A stretch of DNA of 64,000 nt from Hofstenia miamia (taxonomy: Eukaryota > Xenacoelomorpha > Acoela > Hofsteniidae): the NCBI GenBank assembly GCA_900660155.1, contig CABFPE010000154.1:539123-603122 (forward strand), given 5' to 3'. Below the pieces are notes generated by a model. That model saw only the letters and a list, made by a program, of their open reading frames with translations. It did not search any database and was not told the origin of the DNA. Below, in pieces: positions 11,216 to 23,906 of the stretch. Position numbers and translations under genes: made by a program. Numbering within the stretch: position 1 is the stretch's first letter; the number at the start of each line of letters is the position of its first letter.

Positions 11216-12816
11216 TGTAACATCCTCCACCTAGCTGGTTACGCCGTGTTTAATCACTGCTAAGGGATGCTTAGTAAACTGCGGGTGAGGTGTTACCCAT
11301 TTGTTGATCCATCAAACTTCTCTTTCTTACTAACTAGTTACGTTAATTAAGTACTCAGGTAATAACCATCACTGTTTAGGTGACTGGGCAGTATGATGTT
11401 TCCTCTTCAGTTGTTCCATGGGCTCCTGCCCGAAGCTGATCTCCACAACACAGCTCCTCCTCTTCCAGAATGATGGTTGAGTCTACATCACCANNNNNNN
11501 NNNNNNNNNNNNNNNNNNNNNNNNNNNNNNNNNNNNNNNNNNNNNNNNNNNNNNNNNNNNNNNNNNNNNNNNNNNNNNNNNNNNNNNNNNNNNNNNNNNN
11601 NNNNNNNNNNNNNNNNNNNNNNNNNNNNNNNNNNNNNNNNNNNNNNNNNNNNNNNNNNNNNNNNNNNNNNNNNNNNNNNNNNNNNNNNNNNNNNNNNNNN
11701 NNNNNNNNNNNNNNNNNNNNNNNNNNNNNNNNNNNNNNNNNNNNNNNNNNNNNNNNNNNNNNNNNNNNNNNNNNNNNNNNNNNNNNNNNNNNNNNNNNNN
11801 NNNNNNNNNNNNNNNNNNNNNNNNNNNNNNNNNNNNNNNNNNNNNNNNNNNNNNNNNNNNNNNNNNNNNNNNNNNNNNNNNNNNNNNNNNNNNNNNNNNN
11901 NNNNNNNNNNNNNNNNNNNNNNNNNNNNNNNNNNNNNNNNNNNNNNNNNNNNNNNNNNNNNNNNNNNNNNNNNNNNNNNNNNNNNNNNNNNNNNNNNNNN
12001 NNNNNNNNNNNNNNNNNNNNNNNNNNNNNNNNNNNNNNNNNNNNNNNNNNNNNNNNNNNNNNNNNNNNNNNNNNNNNNNNNNNNNNNNNNNNNNNNNNNN
12101 NNNNNNNNNNNNNNNNNNNNNNNNNNNNNNNNNNNNNNNNNNNNNNNNNNNNNNNNNNNNNNNNNNNNNNNNNNNNNNNNNNNNNNNNNNNNNNNNNNNN
12201 NNNNNNNNNNNNNNNNNNNNNNNNNNNNNNNNNNNNNNNNNNNNNNNNNNNNNNNNNNNNNNNNNNNNNNNNNNNNNNNNNNNNNNNNNNNNNNNNNNNN
12301 NNNNNNNNNNNNNNNNNNNNNNNNNNNNNNNNNNNNNNNNNNNNNNNNNNNNNNNNNNNNNNNNNNNNNNNNNNNNNNNNNNNNNNNNNNNNNNNNNNNN
12401 NNNNNNNNNNNNNNNNNNNNNNNNNNNNNNNNNNNNNNNNNNNNNNNNNNNNNNNNNNNNNNNNNNNNNNNNNNNNNNNNNNNNNNNNNNNNNAACTCCG
12501 AAGAATTTATTGTCCATCAGAATTATGGTTGAATCAAAGCTATTTATAAAATTTCTCCAAAAAGTACCTGCCGATTTTAAAATTCAAATGATTCGTCTGC
12601 CAATATGGCTGTTCATACGTAAGCGTTAGTTTGCTCAATTTAATTTGTCAATTACCTCTTGATCGGCTAACAAGTTTCTTATTTTGACCAATATTAAATC
12701 TTAGTTGCATTTTACAAAAATAAACTAAAGTTCACTAACTAAATTTTTACAATTAATTTCAATTAATAATCATTCGACGTTATTCAGCTTTAGTTGCTTT
12801 TTTGGATGATGCTACA
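11216..12816 (-). repeat. Solo LTR1 nested inside another LTR1
   Basis: Starts TGTAACATCCTCC (11216) and ends GATGATGCTACA (12816), with the 4-bp duplication CCAG at 11212-11215 and 12817-12820. The interior includes a 1000-N gap. About 600 real bases are visible, against about 1100 in other LTR1 copies, so roughly 500 bases are hidden. Confidence 0.85.
11494..12493. other. Assembly gap (1000 N)
   Basis: Exactly 1000 N, a placeholder length. It lies in the LTR1-within-LTR1 stretch, where several near-identical repeats would stop an assembler. Confidence 0.95.
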
Positions 12817-13559
12817 CCAGCCATTTTGAGCATCTGTTATAATGTACATGTAGTGATTGATAGTCAGACTAAGCAAGAATCGAAAAAACCTCCTATCCAT
12901 AACATAAGTGCTGTTTCATGACTGGCACAAGGACCCTTTGAATCACTCCTGTGATGGGATCCAGCCACTACTTGACACAACCTGCTTAGCTGAACATTTT
13001 ATTAAATATCAAACCAGATAAATGAAGAATGAAAATAAAATAAAATCCAAAGAATTTATTGTTCATCAAATTTTATTTAAATTCTAAGCTATTTATTTTA
13101 AAAGTTCTAAGTACCTGCCAATTTTAAATTTTGAATTTATCTTCTGCCAATATGGCTGTTCTGACAAAAGTGTAATTTTGCTTGTTACAATTTGTCAAAT
13201 CTTTCTTAATCAGCTATGGTATTTTTCTCATAATGTACAATATTGTAACTTAGTTGCATAATGCAAGTGAATAAGATTTTTAACTAAATTTTACAATCAT
13301 TTTTTGATTATATTTAATCACACTTAATCTTTTGACGCTGATCTCTTTGGTTTGCAGCTTATTCTTTTGGTTGATGCTACAACACAACTTGGATAACTCT
13401 GACACCAATAGTGTAGCATCATCCAAACAAATCAAATACTCCCGAGTTAAGATACTGTAATATAAACAACTGGATTCTTACAAAATGATAACTCAAAAGT
13501 CAGTAAATTGATCAATCTGAACTTCATTGTGGTGCACAACAATGATTACTAAGAATCAG

Positions 13560-15110
13560 AACCAAAAGGGAAGGCTACTACTAGCAACTTAGAAACAATG
13601 ACCAATAAAGGAAGAAAAGATAGTGTGAAGAAAACAGCATCCAAAGTTGCTGCAACTTCAGGAGGATCACACTCAACCCCATGGTCTGAGGAAACAGACT
13701 TGTCCCCCTCAATGGACCTACAAAGATTACAATTTTCCCCCAAAACAAGCCACTGAGAAATCCTTGAAATTCTGGGGAAAAGCAACAAGACTGATGATGC
13801 TAAAAAGAAAAAAGCAGTTAACAGACAAATTTCAACAGATGGAACAGCAAATTGAAAATATGCTGAGCAAACTCAAAGCAGATATGGAAACAAGACTAGA
13901 AAGACAGTGCAAATTCTTCAAACAGGAAATAAAGACACTCAAACAACAAAAATGAGGAAAAATGTATTGCCCACTGGAAAGTGAAAATAGACAACTGATA
14001 CAGGATAACAATATACAAGCACAGGAGCTTGAACAATTGAAAATAAATTAAGACTAATACTGTTAAATGAAGCACAGAATCTGGAAAACATACAAACACA
14101 TGAAATAGAGTTTCAACTATTGAGAGAAAATGATTCACATGTACCACCCAAAATGGAAATTAGCAAGTGAACTATGAAGAATATGATAAAAACAATAAAT
14201 ATAAGAAACAAAAATTCACAAATGAGATTACAAAAGCAGTGACAAACCAGTTCCAAAGTGAGGAAACTATATGGAAACACATGAAACCATAGTACAAAAG
14301 TTCCATACTACCACAAAACAAAACCTACAATACTATACCATGTAAGCCAATGCTCTCAAAATTTAATGGGAAAGTGAATGGATACAACCCTACTTTGGTC
14401 AAATGGCTCCAGATGTTTGAAATTACCATGGCAGATAAAAAGTAAATCAGGAAGCAGCAGCAGCCAGACTCCCCCTATGTCTGATGGGGAAAACCTATGG
14501 ACACTACTTGCTCTTGGGTACCAAGACCAAAAGAAATCATGAATTGCTAATAGGAGACTTTATAGAATATTATGAAAGTCAGAGCTTCAAGTACCAGCAA
14601 TGCATCATCTTGAATGCAACCAAAATGAAAAAAAAGTAATGACAAAAGGAATTACATACAGTAGGTCAAAAGACTCATATTGCTAACCTCAATGGAGTAC
14701 AACTTATTCTCTTACATCTGCAAAGAAATGGCAGAAAGCATCAGAACCCAATTCAAGATATTATTGTGATGTTGATGACAAGTTGGAAAAAATGATCTAA
14801 AAAGCAGTTGATATCCAAGAAAAAATCAAGTACAATGCACAAATTTATGAAAAGGCCACATGGCATAAAGAAACACAAAAATGGAGAAACAACCACAAAC
14901 CACAGTTAACAAATAAGACTTAAAATGAGATTAAATCAGAGAAAATTATTAAAATAAAAGATGTGGACAAAAGGGCCATAAAAAACCTGACTGCAGGATA
15001 CAAATAAACATGATCAGAAATGAGGAAGCTTATTGTGATGAGGAAGACTTAATAGAATCAGAACTAGAACTTATCAAAGCATCACAAACCAACAAAGAAT
15101 CAGAAAACTA
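13560..15110 (+). pseudogene. Gag region of copy D
   Basis: A coiled-coil segment (13647-13955, rich in Gln/Glu/Lys) is followed by a capsid-like core (KFNGKVNGYNPTLVKWLQMF near 14340-14430) and a degraded zinc-knuckle/acidic-tail region (about 14940-15110). Aligned with gag of A, C and E by these landmarks. Fossil. Confidence 0.72.
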
Positions 15111-15129
15111 AGTAGAATGTTGACTCATA

Positions 15130-17340
15130 AAAACTGTGCACTGATAATGAGTTTAATGAACTTAGACAACATAAATATGAGAACAGTGACAATCAATGGA
15201 CAAAGGCAACAATTGGTAAAGGAGCAGTAACTTTGATAATAGTGGATGAATGTGCAATGAAACTAGGGTTCAAACAAGAGGATTTTGAAAAATTGAGCAA
15301 TTGTCTAATCAACACATCTGAATGAAGTAACAAAAAAGGACTCATATCCCCTTCCACAAATAGAAGACATGCTATATGAGGCAAGTAAACACAAATACTT
15401 TATGCCAATAGATTTATTTAAGGCATACTGACAGATGAACATGACAGAGGAAGATATTGAGAAAACAGCATTTGTATCAATTTATGGATTATATGAATGG
15501 ATATAGATGGTGTTTGGACTGTGCAATGCACCAGGAACCTTTCAAAGATATATAATGAAAATATTGAAGAATAGGACACACAAGATATATGAATTAATGC
15601 TTATATAAACAATATCATAGTAACAAGCAATACAGTAAAGAACATCTAGAGAACTTAGAGAGAACACTAACAATACTGGAGATAGGCAAACTCAGGATCA
15701 ATATATACTAAATGAAAAAATATTATTTCTGGGAGAGTGATAGGAAAAGGCAGGATATGCATGAAAGACAATGCAAGGCACATGATTTGAAGAATAGAAA
15801 AGCTGAATAATAAAAAAGACATACAAAGAATAGTGGACTTTTTCAATTATTATGGAACTTTAATCCCAAACACTGCCTGAAAAACTGCAAAAATGACCAA
15901 ACTCATAAGGAAATCAGTACCATTAGTATGGACATGGCAGGAACAAGAAGAGTTAGATAACATAAAGGAAGAATTAGGAAAATTACCATCACTGAACATT
16001 CCAGATAACAAGGAGAAGTTTATTACAGATTGTGATGCCAGCAATGTTGCAATCAGAGAAACACTAGGAAAGATGAAGAACAGAAAGGAGGTACCTGTAG
16101 AATTCTTCAGGTAAAAACAGAAAACAAGTGAAGAAAACTATGGATCAATGAAGTTCAAGATGTTAGCATTCATTGAGAGCATTTTTTAATCAGTCAAGAA
16201 TTTAGAGTGCACACTGACAACAGTAGACTAGCATGGCTATAGAAATTTTCTGGAGATAAGTCAGGGATAGCATTGAGATGAATTGAATGCTTAAATGAGT
16301 TTAAATTTATGATTGAACACTGCAAAGGTACTTTACATAACAATGCAGATTTCTGGACATCAATACCTGAATATCAAAGGGATGCAGGAAAGGCAGATGG
16401 ATTGAAAAAACAATTTCAATTTTTGCCACATATGGAATACTAAGGACTACCTGAAACAAGAAGGGGCAAGCTGTCCTAATGCTGAAGAAAGGAATATCTA
16501 GGCAAAAAGATGAGAAAACCTCAGAGAGTGTTATCAAAACTGACAGCAAGTTATTACAAATGGTACAGATGCAAGATAAATAAGAATGGATTCTTATATG
16601 TAGAGGTGCAGAGTAACAGAATAGCAATGCCTGAATATTATAAGAGAGAACTAATACAGAAAGTACATAAAAGGGCCACTTAGGTGTAATACAAATGGAA
16701 AAAACCTTTAACTCTAGATTTGTCACTACAGTGGTGAGAAAAGTAATGGAAGAAATCATAAACAAATGTATGACGTGCCTATTAAACAGCAAACACTTCC
16801 AAGCACAGAGAGCACCATTTGAAAAGTACACCAACAAGAAAAAACACATCAATCTGGAGATGGTATGGAAAGACAAGGAGGGTACCAGCAACTCTTTGTA
16901 GTGGTGGACAACTTCATGAAGTATGCAAGAATGATCCCAAGGTAAAGCATAACAATGGAAACAACAGCAGGGATAGTGATGAAAGAGTGGATCTTGAAAA
17001 TTGGTCTGATGGAAACAATAATAACTAATAAAGGCCTGCAAGGTGAAAGTGGACTATTTCAAGAAATTTCAAAACTATTATAGACAGTGAGTCAGTTAGA
17101 GAACCACAGCATACAATCCACAAGCAAACTGAGCTGTAGAAATACTAAATCAAACATTAATCAAATTAATAAGAGTAACAACTTCAAGAATAGGTGGGAA
17201 CAAATGGAGAAAGGTGATCAAAATGGTAGAGTATTTCTACAATACCTCTGTGCATTTAATGACAGGGATGACTCCCTTCAAAGCAATATTCTACAGGGAA
17301 GCCACCACACCCCTATCTATGCAATACTTCAAATATAGTG
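15130..17340 (+). pseudogene. Pol region of copy D (protease, RT, RNase H, integrase)
   Basis: Short protease remnant (about 15190-15330), RT (about 15330-15800, with FGLCNAPGTFQRYIMKILKN-like sequence), RNase H (about 15890-16270, with DCDASN and TDNS stretches) and integrase (about 16560-17340, with the HHCC remnant VTTVVRKVMEEIINKCMTCL). The part between protease and RT that carries SR motifs in A, C and E is not seen here. Strongly decayed. Confidence 0.78.
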
Positions 17341-17814
17341 ACAGGATGGGTAATGAATATGTGAATCAACTCAAAAGTCAAATTACAACATGAAACAATG
17401 TGTAACAACATAAAAAAGTCAGCTGTGAAACAACAACGCAATTATAATAGAAAAATTTATGGTCAAGCACATAAAGTAGGGGATAACATATATGCATTCA
17501 CACCAGTAAAACTCACTGATGCAGACCAAGTCAAGAAATTAACAACACAATCACATAAACACTGCCAAATAACAAGTATATGTTAGACAATGACAAACTA
17601 TTACATTTTCGAAATTTAAAGAGAGCAACAGCAGATTTTGAACAAACAAAAATAGATGAGAATGCTACATTTAAAATAAGCCAAATTAACAGAAATGAAA
17701 TAGTATATGATATGAATGATTTAGATAGCTTACCTGAAGAGAATTTTGATGAAGAATTCACAGTGGATATCAGTAACAAAAATTTAGAGATGAGAGTATT
17801 GCCTCAAAGGGTAG

Positions 17815-17815
<1 letters not shown>

Positions 17816-17850
<35 letters not shown>
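17816..17850. repeat. (TA)n microsatellite inside the pol tail of D
   Basis: About 17 TA units where copy C has only cctatatatgaccc (60630). It appears to be a microsatellite that expanded from a short TATATA seed already present in the element. Confidence 0.85.
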
Positions 17851-17852
<2 letters not shown>

Positions 17853-17949
17853 CCCTGAAATATGGGACTTAAATTTACAAACTGAATTTAGGCAAATAGA
17901 AGAGAACAGTTGTTTAAAGAAGAGCAAGGAGAAGTTCTCAAACTGGACT

Positions 17950-18305
17950 TCAATTCAAGGGCAGAAGATATGAGAATGAAGAACTGACTAATAGATGTCT
18001 CAGAGTGAGAAGGCATCCCAAACACCAATTCAAGGGCAAGGCAACAAACAGAAACAAAGCCTCTCCAACTTAGGATATACAACACCAATTCCAGGGTATG
18101 CAGAGAACTAGTGCACAGCAGCCCAACTTTCCATCCAGAAGTCCACAATGCCAAATCAAGGGCAGTGTGACAAATAGAGTTCCAGGTTAAGGTGTAAGTA
18201 GGGGGAGGAACTGTAGTGTTATGAAAGCAATTCAAGGCTGACGGTACTGTGGAGCCCACAGCTGGTCAAGTGCTGAAAAAACCAACATGAACTGACTCAA
18301 GAGTG
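17950..18305 (+). repeat. SR-motif repeats between integrase and ORF3, copy D
   Basis: Six motif copies (cores tcaagg, tccagg or tcaaga) at 17955, 18030, 18090, 18156, 18232 and 18297, encoding FNSRA, TNSRA, TNSRV, AKSRA, SNSRL and TDSRV. Spacing is 60-76 bases. Same motif and place as in copies C and G. Confidence 0.65.
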
Positions 18306-18359
18306 AAGCAGTAGATGATATCAGCATGAGTTCAGAGCCTATGGACTTTGAACTGAGCA

Positions 18360-19181
18360 CCAGTATGTTAACATTATGGATTATTTAGTTACATGCCTCC
18401 TTAGAAACCACTTTGGGAAGAACAATATGCTCAAGAGAGAGAGAGAGAGAGAAAAGCAGATGTAAAAAATCAATGGCAAAACATTACACCTTTATTTCAT
18501 GGGAACCACAAAGATGAAAGATCATTCATTTGAAAAACTTAGTCATCAGCTAAACAAGAGAGATGAACAAAACTCTTGAGAGACCATATATGTGCAACAC
18601 AGTGCACATAACTTTCAATGAGAACTTCACACTTGAGATGGCACAGAGCATCATGGAATACATTGATCAAATAGCAGAAATACCAGAATTTAACATTGAC
18701 AAACATAGTCTAACAATCATACACATATTAAAAGAAAACAAGTACAATAGAAGTCTCAAATAGCAATTAGATAAAATTCTATGATTGGTGAAAGTGCAAA
18801 AGATACAAATAGTAATAATCACAAGAACAAGAATTGAGGAAGTCCCCAAATACCTGTACAATATGAGCATGCAAATCAAAAATGTATTTCTATGGAAAAA
18901 GGAAACTACAGACATAATAATCTCCAAACTGATCTGTTTTGATCTACAGTTAGATTATTAGGCACAAGTTTACAGAATCATGGTAGATTTTGGTATAGTC
19001 ATATACCTTTACAGACAAGTAAAAACAATCAAACTAACTACAGAAGATGAAGGGCTTAAGAAAGCAAATACACTCTTTATCAAATGCAGCCTAATGCAGT
19101 GACAAGAAAAAAAACAAATCCAGAAAATTTGGGAAAATACAAAACTGCAGAAAAAGACAGCAGAATAAGTCCTAACAATAG
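18360..19181 (+). pseudogene. ORF3 region of copy D, first part
   Basis: Start of the third coding region. The segment at 18563-18763 aligns with C 61880-62080 (MNETLERLYMQSTVHILFN there, MNKTLERPYMCNTVHITFN here), followed by a match to the YWAQ-LYRQ stretch at about 18945-19100. Interrupted at 19181 by the E/H array and resumed at 35254. Fossil; function unknown. Confidence 0.7.
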
Positions 19182-20345
19182 TGTAGCATCAGCTACCTGG
19201 CTCTAACATAATTGGATAAATCCTTTTTAGATGTAATTCTTTGTTAGTTTTAGATAGGGATGTACCTGTATCCACTACTTCATTCTGTTAACAATTGTAT
19301 TTAGCTTTTATTAACATTGATTTTAACTGAAAACTATTTAGGTGTGAAGTGATGTTTGCAGTTTTCCCAATGGCTGATCTTCTATAAGGCCTCCAGCCAA
19401 ATCTGATCTCCAAACCTTCCAACACTTGGTTGTTTTCACTGCTGATGGACTGTCTCCAAGTCTCAGCTCAATGAAGTAGTTTATGTGTTCCCTATCCTAA
19501 CTCAGTGCAACCCTCAAGGTGGGATGTAACTGACTTAAACACAATTTGTAATGTGTAATGTATACTTGCAACCTGGCACTGTCACTAGCTGCTTTTTAAA
19601 TATCTGTTTAGCCAATACTGGTAAACTATTGGCTTTAAATAAGATAAATAATTAAATAGATAATTATGTGCAGCTTCCTGACCTACATTTAATGAGTAAT
19701 ACATGCTTGGTCTTGTTATTGGTCTATGTATAGTTCTCCTACATAGTCTAATTAATATAAGATATAATATCCTACAATCAGCTAACTAGCATTATATCTG
19801 AGGTTAAATGTTTTATACATGTTGTTGAATGAATCAATAGTCAGCAAAATGGAGAAAAACTTCTATTTGTAAACCTAACCTAAATGCAGGGTTGGGGCAT
19901 GGATCAAGGAAACTCGAATCTCACCCAATGTGTGCCCTCTCCAATACTAATGCATTTACTGTTTAGTTTGACATTGTGAAATAATAAGCAAACTAAAATA
20001 AATTTAAAGATAAGATTGACAAATGATTTAGTTCAACAATTTCTAAAATGTTTCTGCTCTATTTTTAGTTTCAATTCAAAGAGTAACTGTGAATTTGAAT
20101 TTCAAATTATTGTCTGCCAAGATGGCTAAAAATAGTGGAGGTGATATTGCCCCCTTTGTTTTATAAATTGTTATCAACAAGTACTATTTGGTAATATTAT
20201 TCCTTAGTTGCATTTAATCATGCTAAATTGAACAAAAAAATTCTGATTTACAATTAATTTAATCATAATTCAATATTAATCTTCTTTGACCAACTAATTG
20301 TTTTCTTCTTCTTTTTTGCAGCATTAAGCTTTGGATTATGCTACA
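19182..20345 (-). repeat. 3' LTR2 of E
   Basis: 1164 bp, reading TGTAGCATCAGC on plus to GATTATGCTACA. The element-sense strand has a CTGCCAAGATGGCTA box (antisense at about 20112) near its core promoter. Other LTR2 copies are at 31949, 34124 and, in sense, about 36076. Confidence 0.85.
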
Positions 20346-22324
20346 TGCCCTGTCAGCTTGCTTTATTTTTAGCACAGCTCATTCTCTGTGGACTAATTCA
20401 TCAGCACTCAGTATTATCATTTCTGCTTTAGGATCACTCCAGCTTGTTGTGACAAATTATGGCTGTTTCATCATTTTAGTATTGCCTCTCTCTCTGTTCT
20501 TACTGTACTGTGATAGAGCAGAAATTTGGCTTCTTTGATGTTTTCCAAGATCAGTGCTATTTCTTTCAATTCATTCATTTTCCTTGAGAATATTTCCTAG
20601 AATTACTGATACAGATGGATCCATTTTATTGCAATCATTAATGTCATCTGTGCATCTGCTCTGCTTGTGTGTACTAGAACTTCACAGATTGCTGTATCTG
20701 GGTAAAAGAACATGAACACTTTTCAGAGACTTCTGGTGTTCATGACGTCCTTGTAGAAGAAACTTATGTTATCTCATACTTCTTCCTCCATTATGTTGTT
20801 TGGGTCATTTTCATCCTCATTATTGTTACCATTTCAACCTGCTTTGTGATGTTGTAATAGCAATACTGTTTATCCACAAGTCCAGCCAGACTACATCATT
20901 TATTCCCAAGAATAAGATTAATGCTTTTGCTTTACTCTTGTTGATTTGGTCTCTGAGTTCTTTTAACTGCTCATTGATGGGTTTGCCTTGAGCATATAGT
21001 TGCTAGAAAGTTATCACCCCCTCAACATATACATGTTGTCATTGCTGAGCATGATTTCTTTTGATTTTTTGTAATCTTCTCTATTGATAATGGATTTAGC
21101 TCATTCTTTTGTCTTCACATAAGTTGTATATTCATGTAAGAATGCTTTTGCTATTTTCATGTCTTTGGGTACCCTCCATCTCAGAAGTATCATCAGGATG
21201 GATATCATTTCTGGCAGTGTGCAGATGAGGATTTTTGTATTGATTTGTCATTCTATTTCATTGTATGTTGCTGATGTTGTTGGTGCCATCTCCAGTCCAA
21301 TCATTGCTGGGTAGTTCATCTTAATTTCTTTCAGTGTGTCCCAAAAACTTTGGGTTAAACCTCTTTTACTCATTTTTATCTGAATCTGGTCTTTCATCTC
21401 TATTTTTGTTCTAATGCATTCTACATCAATGGTCAGTTGATTGTATAGCTTTAGCAGCTCTTCCACTCTGTTCTTGTAAAAGCTTCTGTAAACATTAATT
21501 TCATGGATGTGACCTTTTCTTCTTATTTCACTTTCTTGTAGTTTCTAGAGCGAATTTCCTCCTTTTCCTTTGTTATTTTTATTTCAATAAAAAATCTTTT
21601 ATTGTCTGTGTCTATCTATTCCATTGTACTTTCCAGACTTTTAGTTCCCCATTTTACTATATTGATTCTATGAATTTTCTGTTGTATTTTATGGATAGGA
21701 TCAGTTGCATTGAGTTTAGTAGTTCCTTCTCTTTGAATGTGCATCACAGCCTTTCTTTCTTGTATCAATGCATTTCTTCTTGCACCTGATTTACATTTTT
21801 CTCCTTCATCATCTTAACCTTTTCTTTGGTGTCGACAATTTTTCTTTTTATTATTTTCTTTGTTTTTATCCAAGATTCTCTTTCTACCTGTCTAGCCAAG
21901 ATTCTGATGTTGCACCCCACATATATTTTCTTATGGGTTTGTTGAATACTGCAATTTCCTCTGGTGTGATTCACGTCTTATTTGCCATGTTGTTCTTTCC
22001 ATCAGGCTTTTGTTTACTATAATTCTGCTTATCAGCTTTTCAATCATCTGCATCTGCTTGTTCAATTTCTCTGGGGACATTGTTTTTTTATGTGTCTTTT
22101 CAGCAGCCAATCCTTGTTTGAGTGTTGATTGGGAACATTGTGATTTCATACTTTTTTGCTTTTGTGAGTCTATGTTGCTCTGTTTTTGATGTTGGTAGTT
22201 GAAGATATTTTTCCTCTGTTGTGAAAGTTGCTATTAACCATGCAATTGTCCTGAAAATGATTTCTGGTGCATTCTTCTCTTTGAATATCATGTTTTTAAA
22301 ATGTTTGTGTTCAGTTCATTCTCT
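20346..22324 (-). pseudogene. ORF3 region of E
   Basis: Minus-strand third coding region. The segments 22291-22100 and 21466-21248 (MEELLKLYNQLTIDVECIRT) align with C near 62590-62690 and 63500-63560, and with fragment I at 49570-49640. No known domain. It runs down to the 3' LTR2. Its beginning is lost in the LTR4 insertion and the gap. Confidence 0.65.
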
Positions 22325-22554
22325 TGTAGAATCGGTGGCTGGTACGAATTAGCTAGAAACTCCATTGACTCTGCAGAAGGTTTAATTAGTGTTCAGTACA
22401 GCCACGATTCCAAGAAACAGCTTAGATTAGAACTTATAACATTTACAGATGTAACATTGGTAATTCATCCAAGTAACAGAACTACTTTTAGGTAAGGACC
22501 GAGATGACCAATTCCTATGGCTTCCAGCCGAAGCGGAGCTTCCAGAAGTAAAGT
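22325..22554 (-). repeat. LTR4-type insertion in ORF3 of E, partial
   Basis: The 230 bases starting TGTAGAATCGGTGGC are the reverse complement, at roughly 80 percent by eye, of the last part of the insertion at 23907-24837. The other end is hidden in the gap that follows. Confidence 0.7.
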
Positions 22555-23554
22555 NNNNNNNNNNNNNNNNNNNNNNNNNNNNNNNNNNNNNNNNNNNNNN
22601 NNNNNNNNNNNNNNNNNNNNNNNNNNNNNNNNNNNNNNNNNNNNNNNNNNNNNNNNNNNNNNNNNNNNNNNNNNNNNNNNNNNNNNNNNNNNNNNNNNNN
22701 NNNNNNNNNNNNNNNNNNNNNNNNNNNNNNNNNNNNNNNNNNNNNNNNNNNNNNNNNNNNNNNNNNNNNNNNNNNNNNNNNNNNNNNNNNNNNNNNNNNN
22801 NNNNNNNNNNNNNNNNNNNNNNNNNNNNNNNNNNNNNNNNNNNNNNNNNNNNNNNNNNNNNNNNNNNNNNNNNNNNNNNNNNNNNNNNNNNNNNNNNNNN
22901 NNNNNNNNNNNNNNNNNNNNNNNNNNNNNNNNNNNNNNNNNNNNNNNNNNNNNNNNNNNNNNNNNNNNNNNNNNNNNNNNNNNNNNNNNNNNNNNNNNNN
23001 NNNNNNNNNNNNNNNNNNNNNNNNNNNNNNNNNNNNNNNNNNNNNNNNNNNNNNNNNNNNNNNNNNNNNNNNNNNNNNNNNNNNNNNNNNNNNNNNNNNN
23101 NNNNNNNNNNNNNNNNNNNNNNNNNNNNNNNNNNNNNNNNNNNNNNNNNNNNNNNNNNNNNNNNNNNNNNNNNNNNNNNNNNNNNNNNNNNNNNNNNNNN
23201 NNNNNNNNNNNNNNNNNNNNNNNNNNNNNNNNNNNNNNNNNNNNNNNNNNNNNNNNNNNNNNNNNNNNNNNNNNNNNNNNNNNNNNNNNNNNNNNNNNNN
23301 NNNNNNNNNNNNNNNNNNNNNNNNNNNNNNNNNNNNNNNNNNNNNNNNNNNNNNNNNNNNNNNNNNNNNNNNNNNNNNNNNNNNNNNNNNNNNNNNNNNN
23401 NNNNNNNNNNNNNNNNNNNNNNNNNNNNNNNNNNNNNNNNNNNNNNNNNNNNNNNNNNNNNNNNNNNNNNNNNNNNNNNNNNNNNNNNNNNNNNNNNNNN
23501 NNNNNNNNNNNNNNNNNNNNNNNNNNNNNNNNNNNNNNNNNNNNNNNNNNNNNN
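22555..23554. other. Assembly gap (1000 N)
   Basis: Placeholder gap. It hides the rest of the LTR4-type insertion and the stretch of E between the pol tail and ORF3, so its true length is probably above 1 kb. Confidence 0.95.
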
Positions 23555-23906
23555 CTTTGGGGTCATATATATATTTACCTCTTGTTGCCCTTCTTGGCAG
23601 TACTCTTGTTTGTAAGTTTTCATTACTGATATTTGTTTTGCATTCTTCATTGAAACCTTCTTCTGGTAAACTGTCTAACTCATTCATATCAATAAGGATT
23701 TCATTTCCATTAATTCAGTTTATTTTAAATTAGGTGTTTTCATCTAATTTAGTTTCCTCAATGTCTGCTGCCACTTGTTTTAAATTTTGAAAGTGCAGTA
23801 ATCTGCCATTGCTTAGAATATACTCATTATTTGGCAGTACTTGCCTTACCATAGATGGACTTGACCAAATTGTTTTAAGTTTTCAGACCTGGTTTGTGTC
23901 TGTTAA
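23555..23906 (-). pseudogene. Pol tail of E
   Basis: Minus-strand coding remnant with MNELDSLPEEGFNEE and RVLPRRA, matching the tail after integrase in C (DLDSLNEEEFDDEY, RVLPQRTA near 60945-61040) and D. Function of this acidic tail unknown. Confidence 0.7.

Larger units (their letters stand above)
10617..13381 (-). repeat. Solo LTR1 inserted in the leader of copy D
   Basis: Read on plus it begins TGTAACATCCTCC (10617) and ends GATGCTACA (13381). It is flanked by the 4-bp duplication ACAC at 10613-10616 and 13382-13385. It is itself split by a second LTR1 at 11216-12816. No internal retroelement DNA lies between, so it is a solo LTR formed by LTR-LTR recombination. Confidence 0.85.
9570..19181 (+). 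mobile_element. Ty3/Gypsy copy D, 5' part (resumes at 35254)
   Basis: Plus-strand element inserted in the integrase tail of copy G. It has a 5' LTR (9570-10563), a primer-binding site, a leader interrupted by a solo LTR (10617-13381), gag (13560-15110), shortened protease and RT-RNase H (15130-16270), integrase (16560-17340), tail and SR-motif linker, and the start of ORF3. At 19181 it is interrupted by the E/H array and continues at 35254 after the duplicated ATAG. Heavily decayed, with several dozen breaks, and CpG is scarce. One of the older layers. Confidence 0.83.

Noticed and set aside
11470-12549. Frames of 340-400 residues spanning N runs here and at 22427-23687 and 48096-49245
   Set aside because: They consist almost entirely of unknown residues across assembly gaps.
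16307-17041. Minus-strand 244-residue frame, the longest outside the gaps
   Set aside because: Antisense to the RNase H-integrase region of copy D, which is recognisable on the plus strand.
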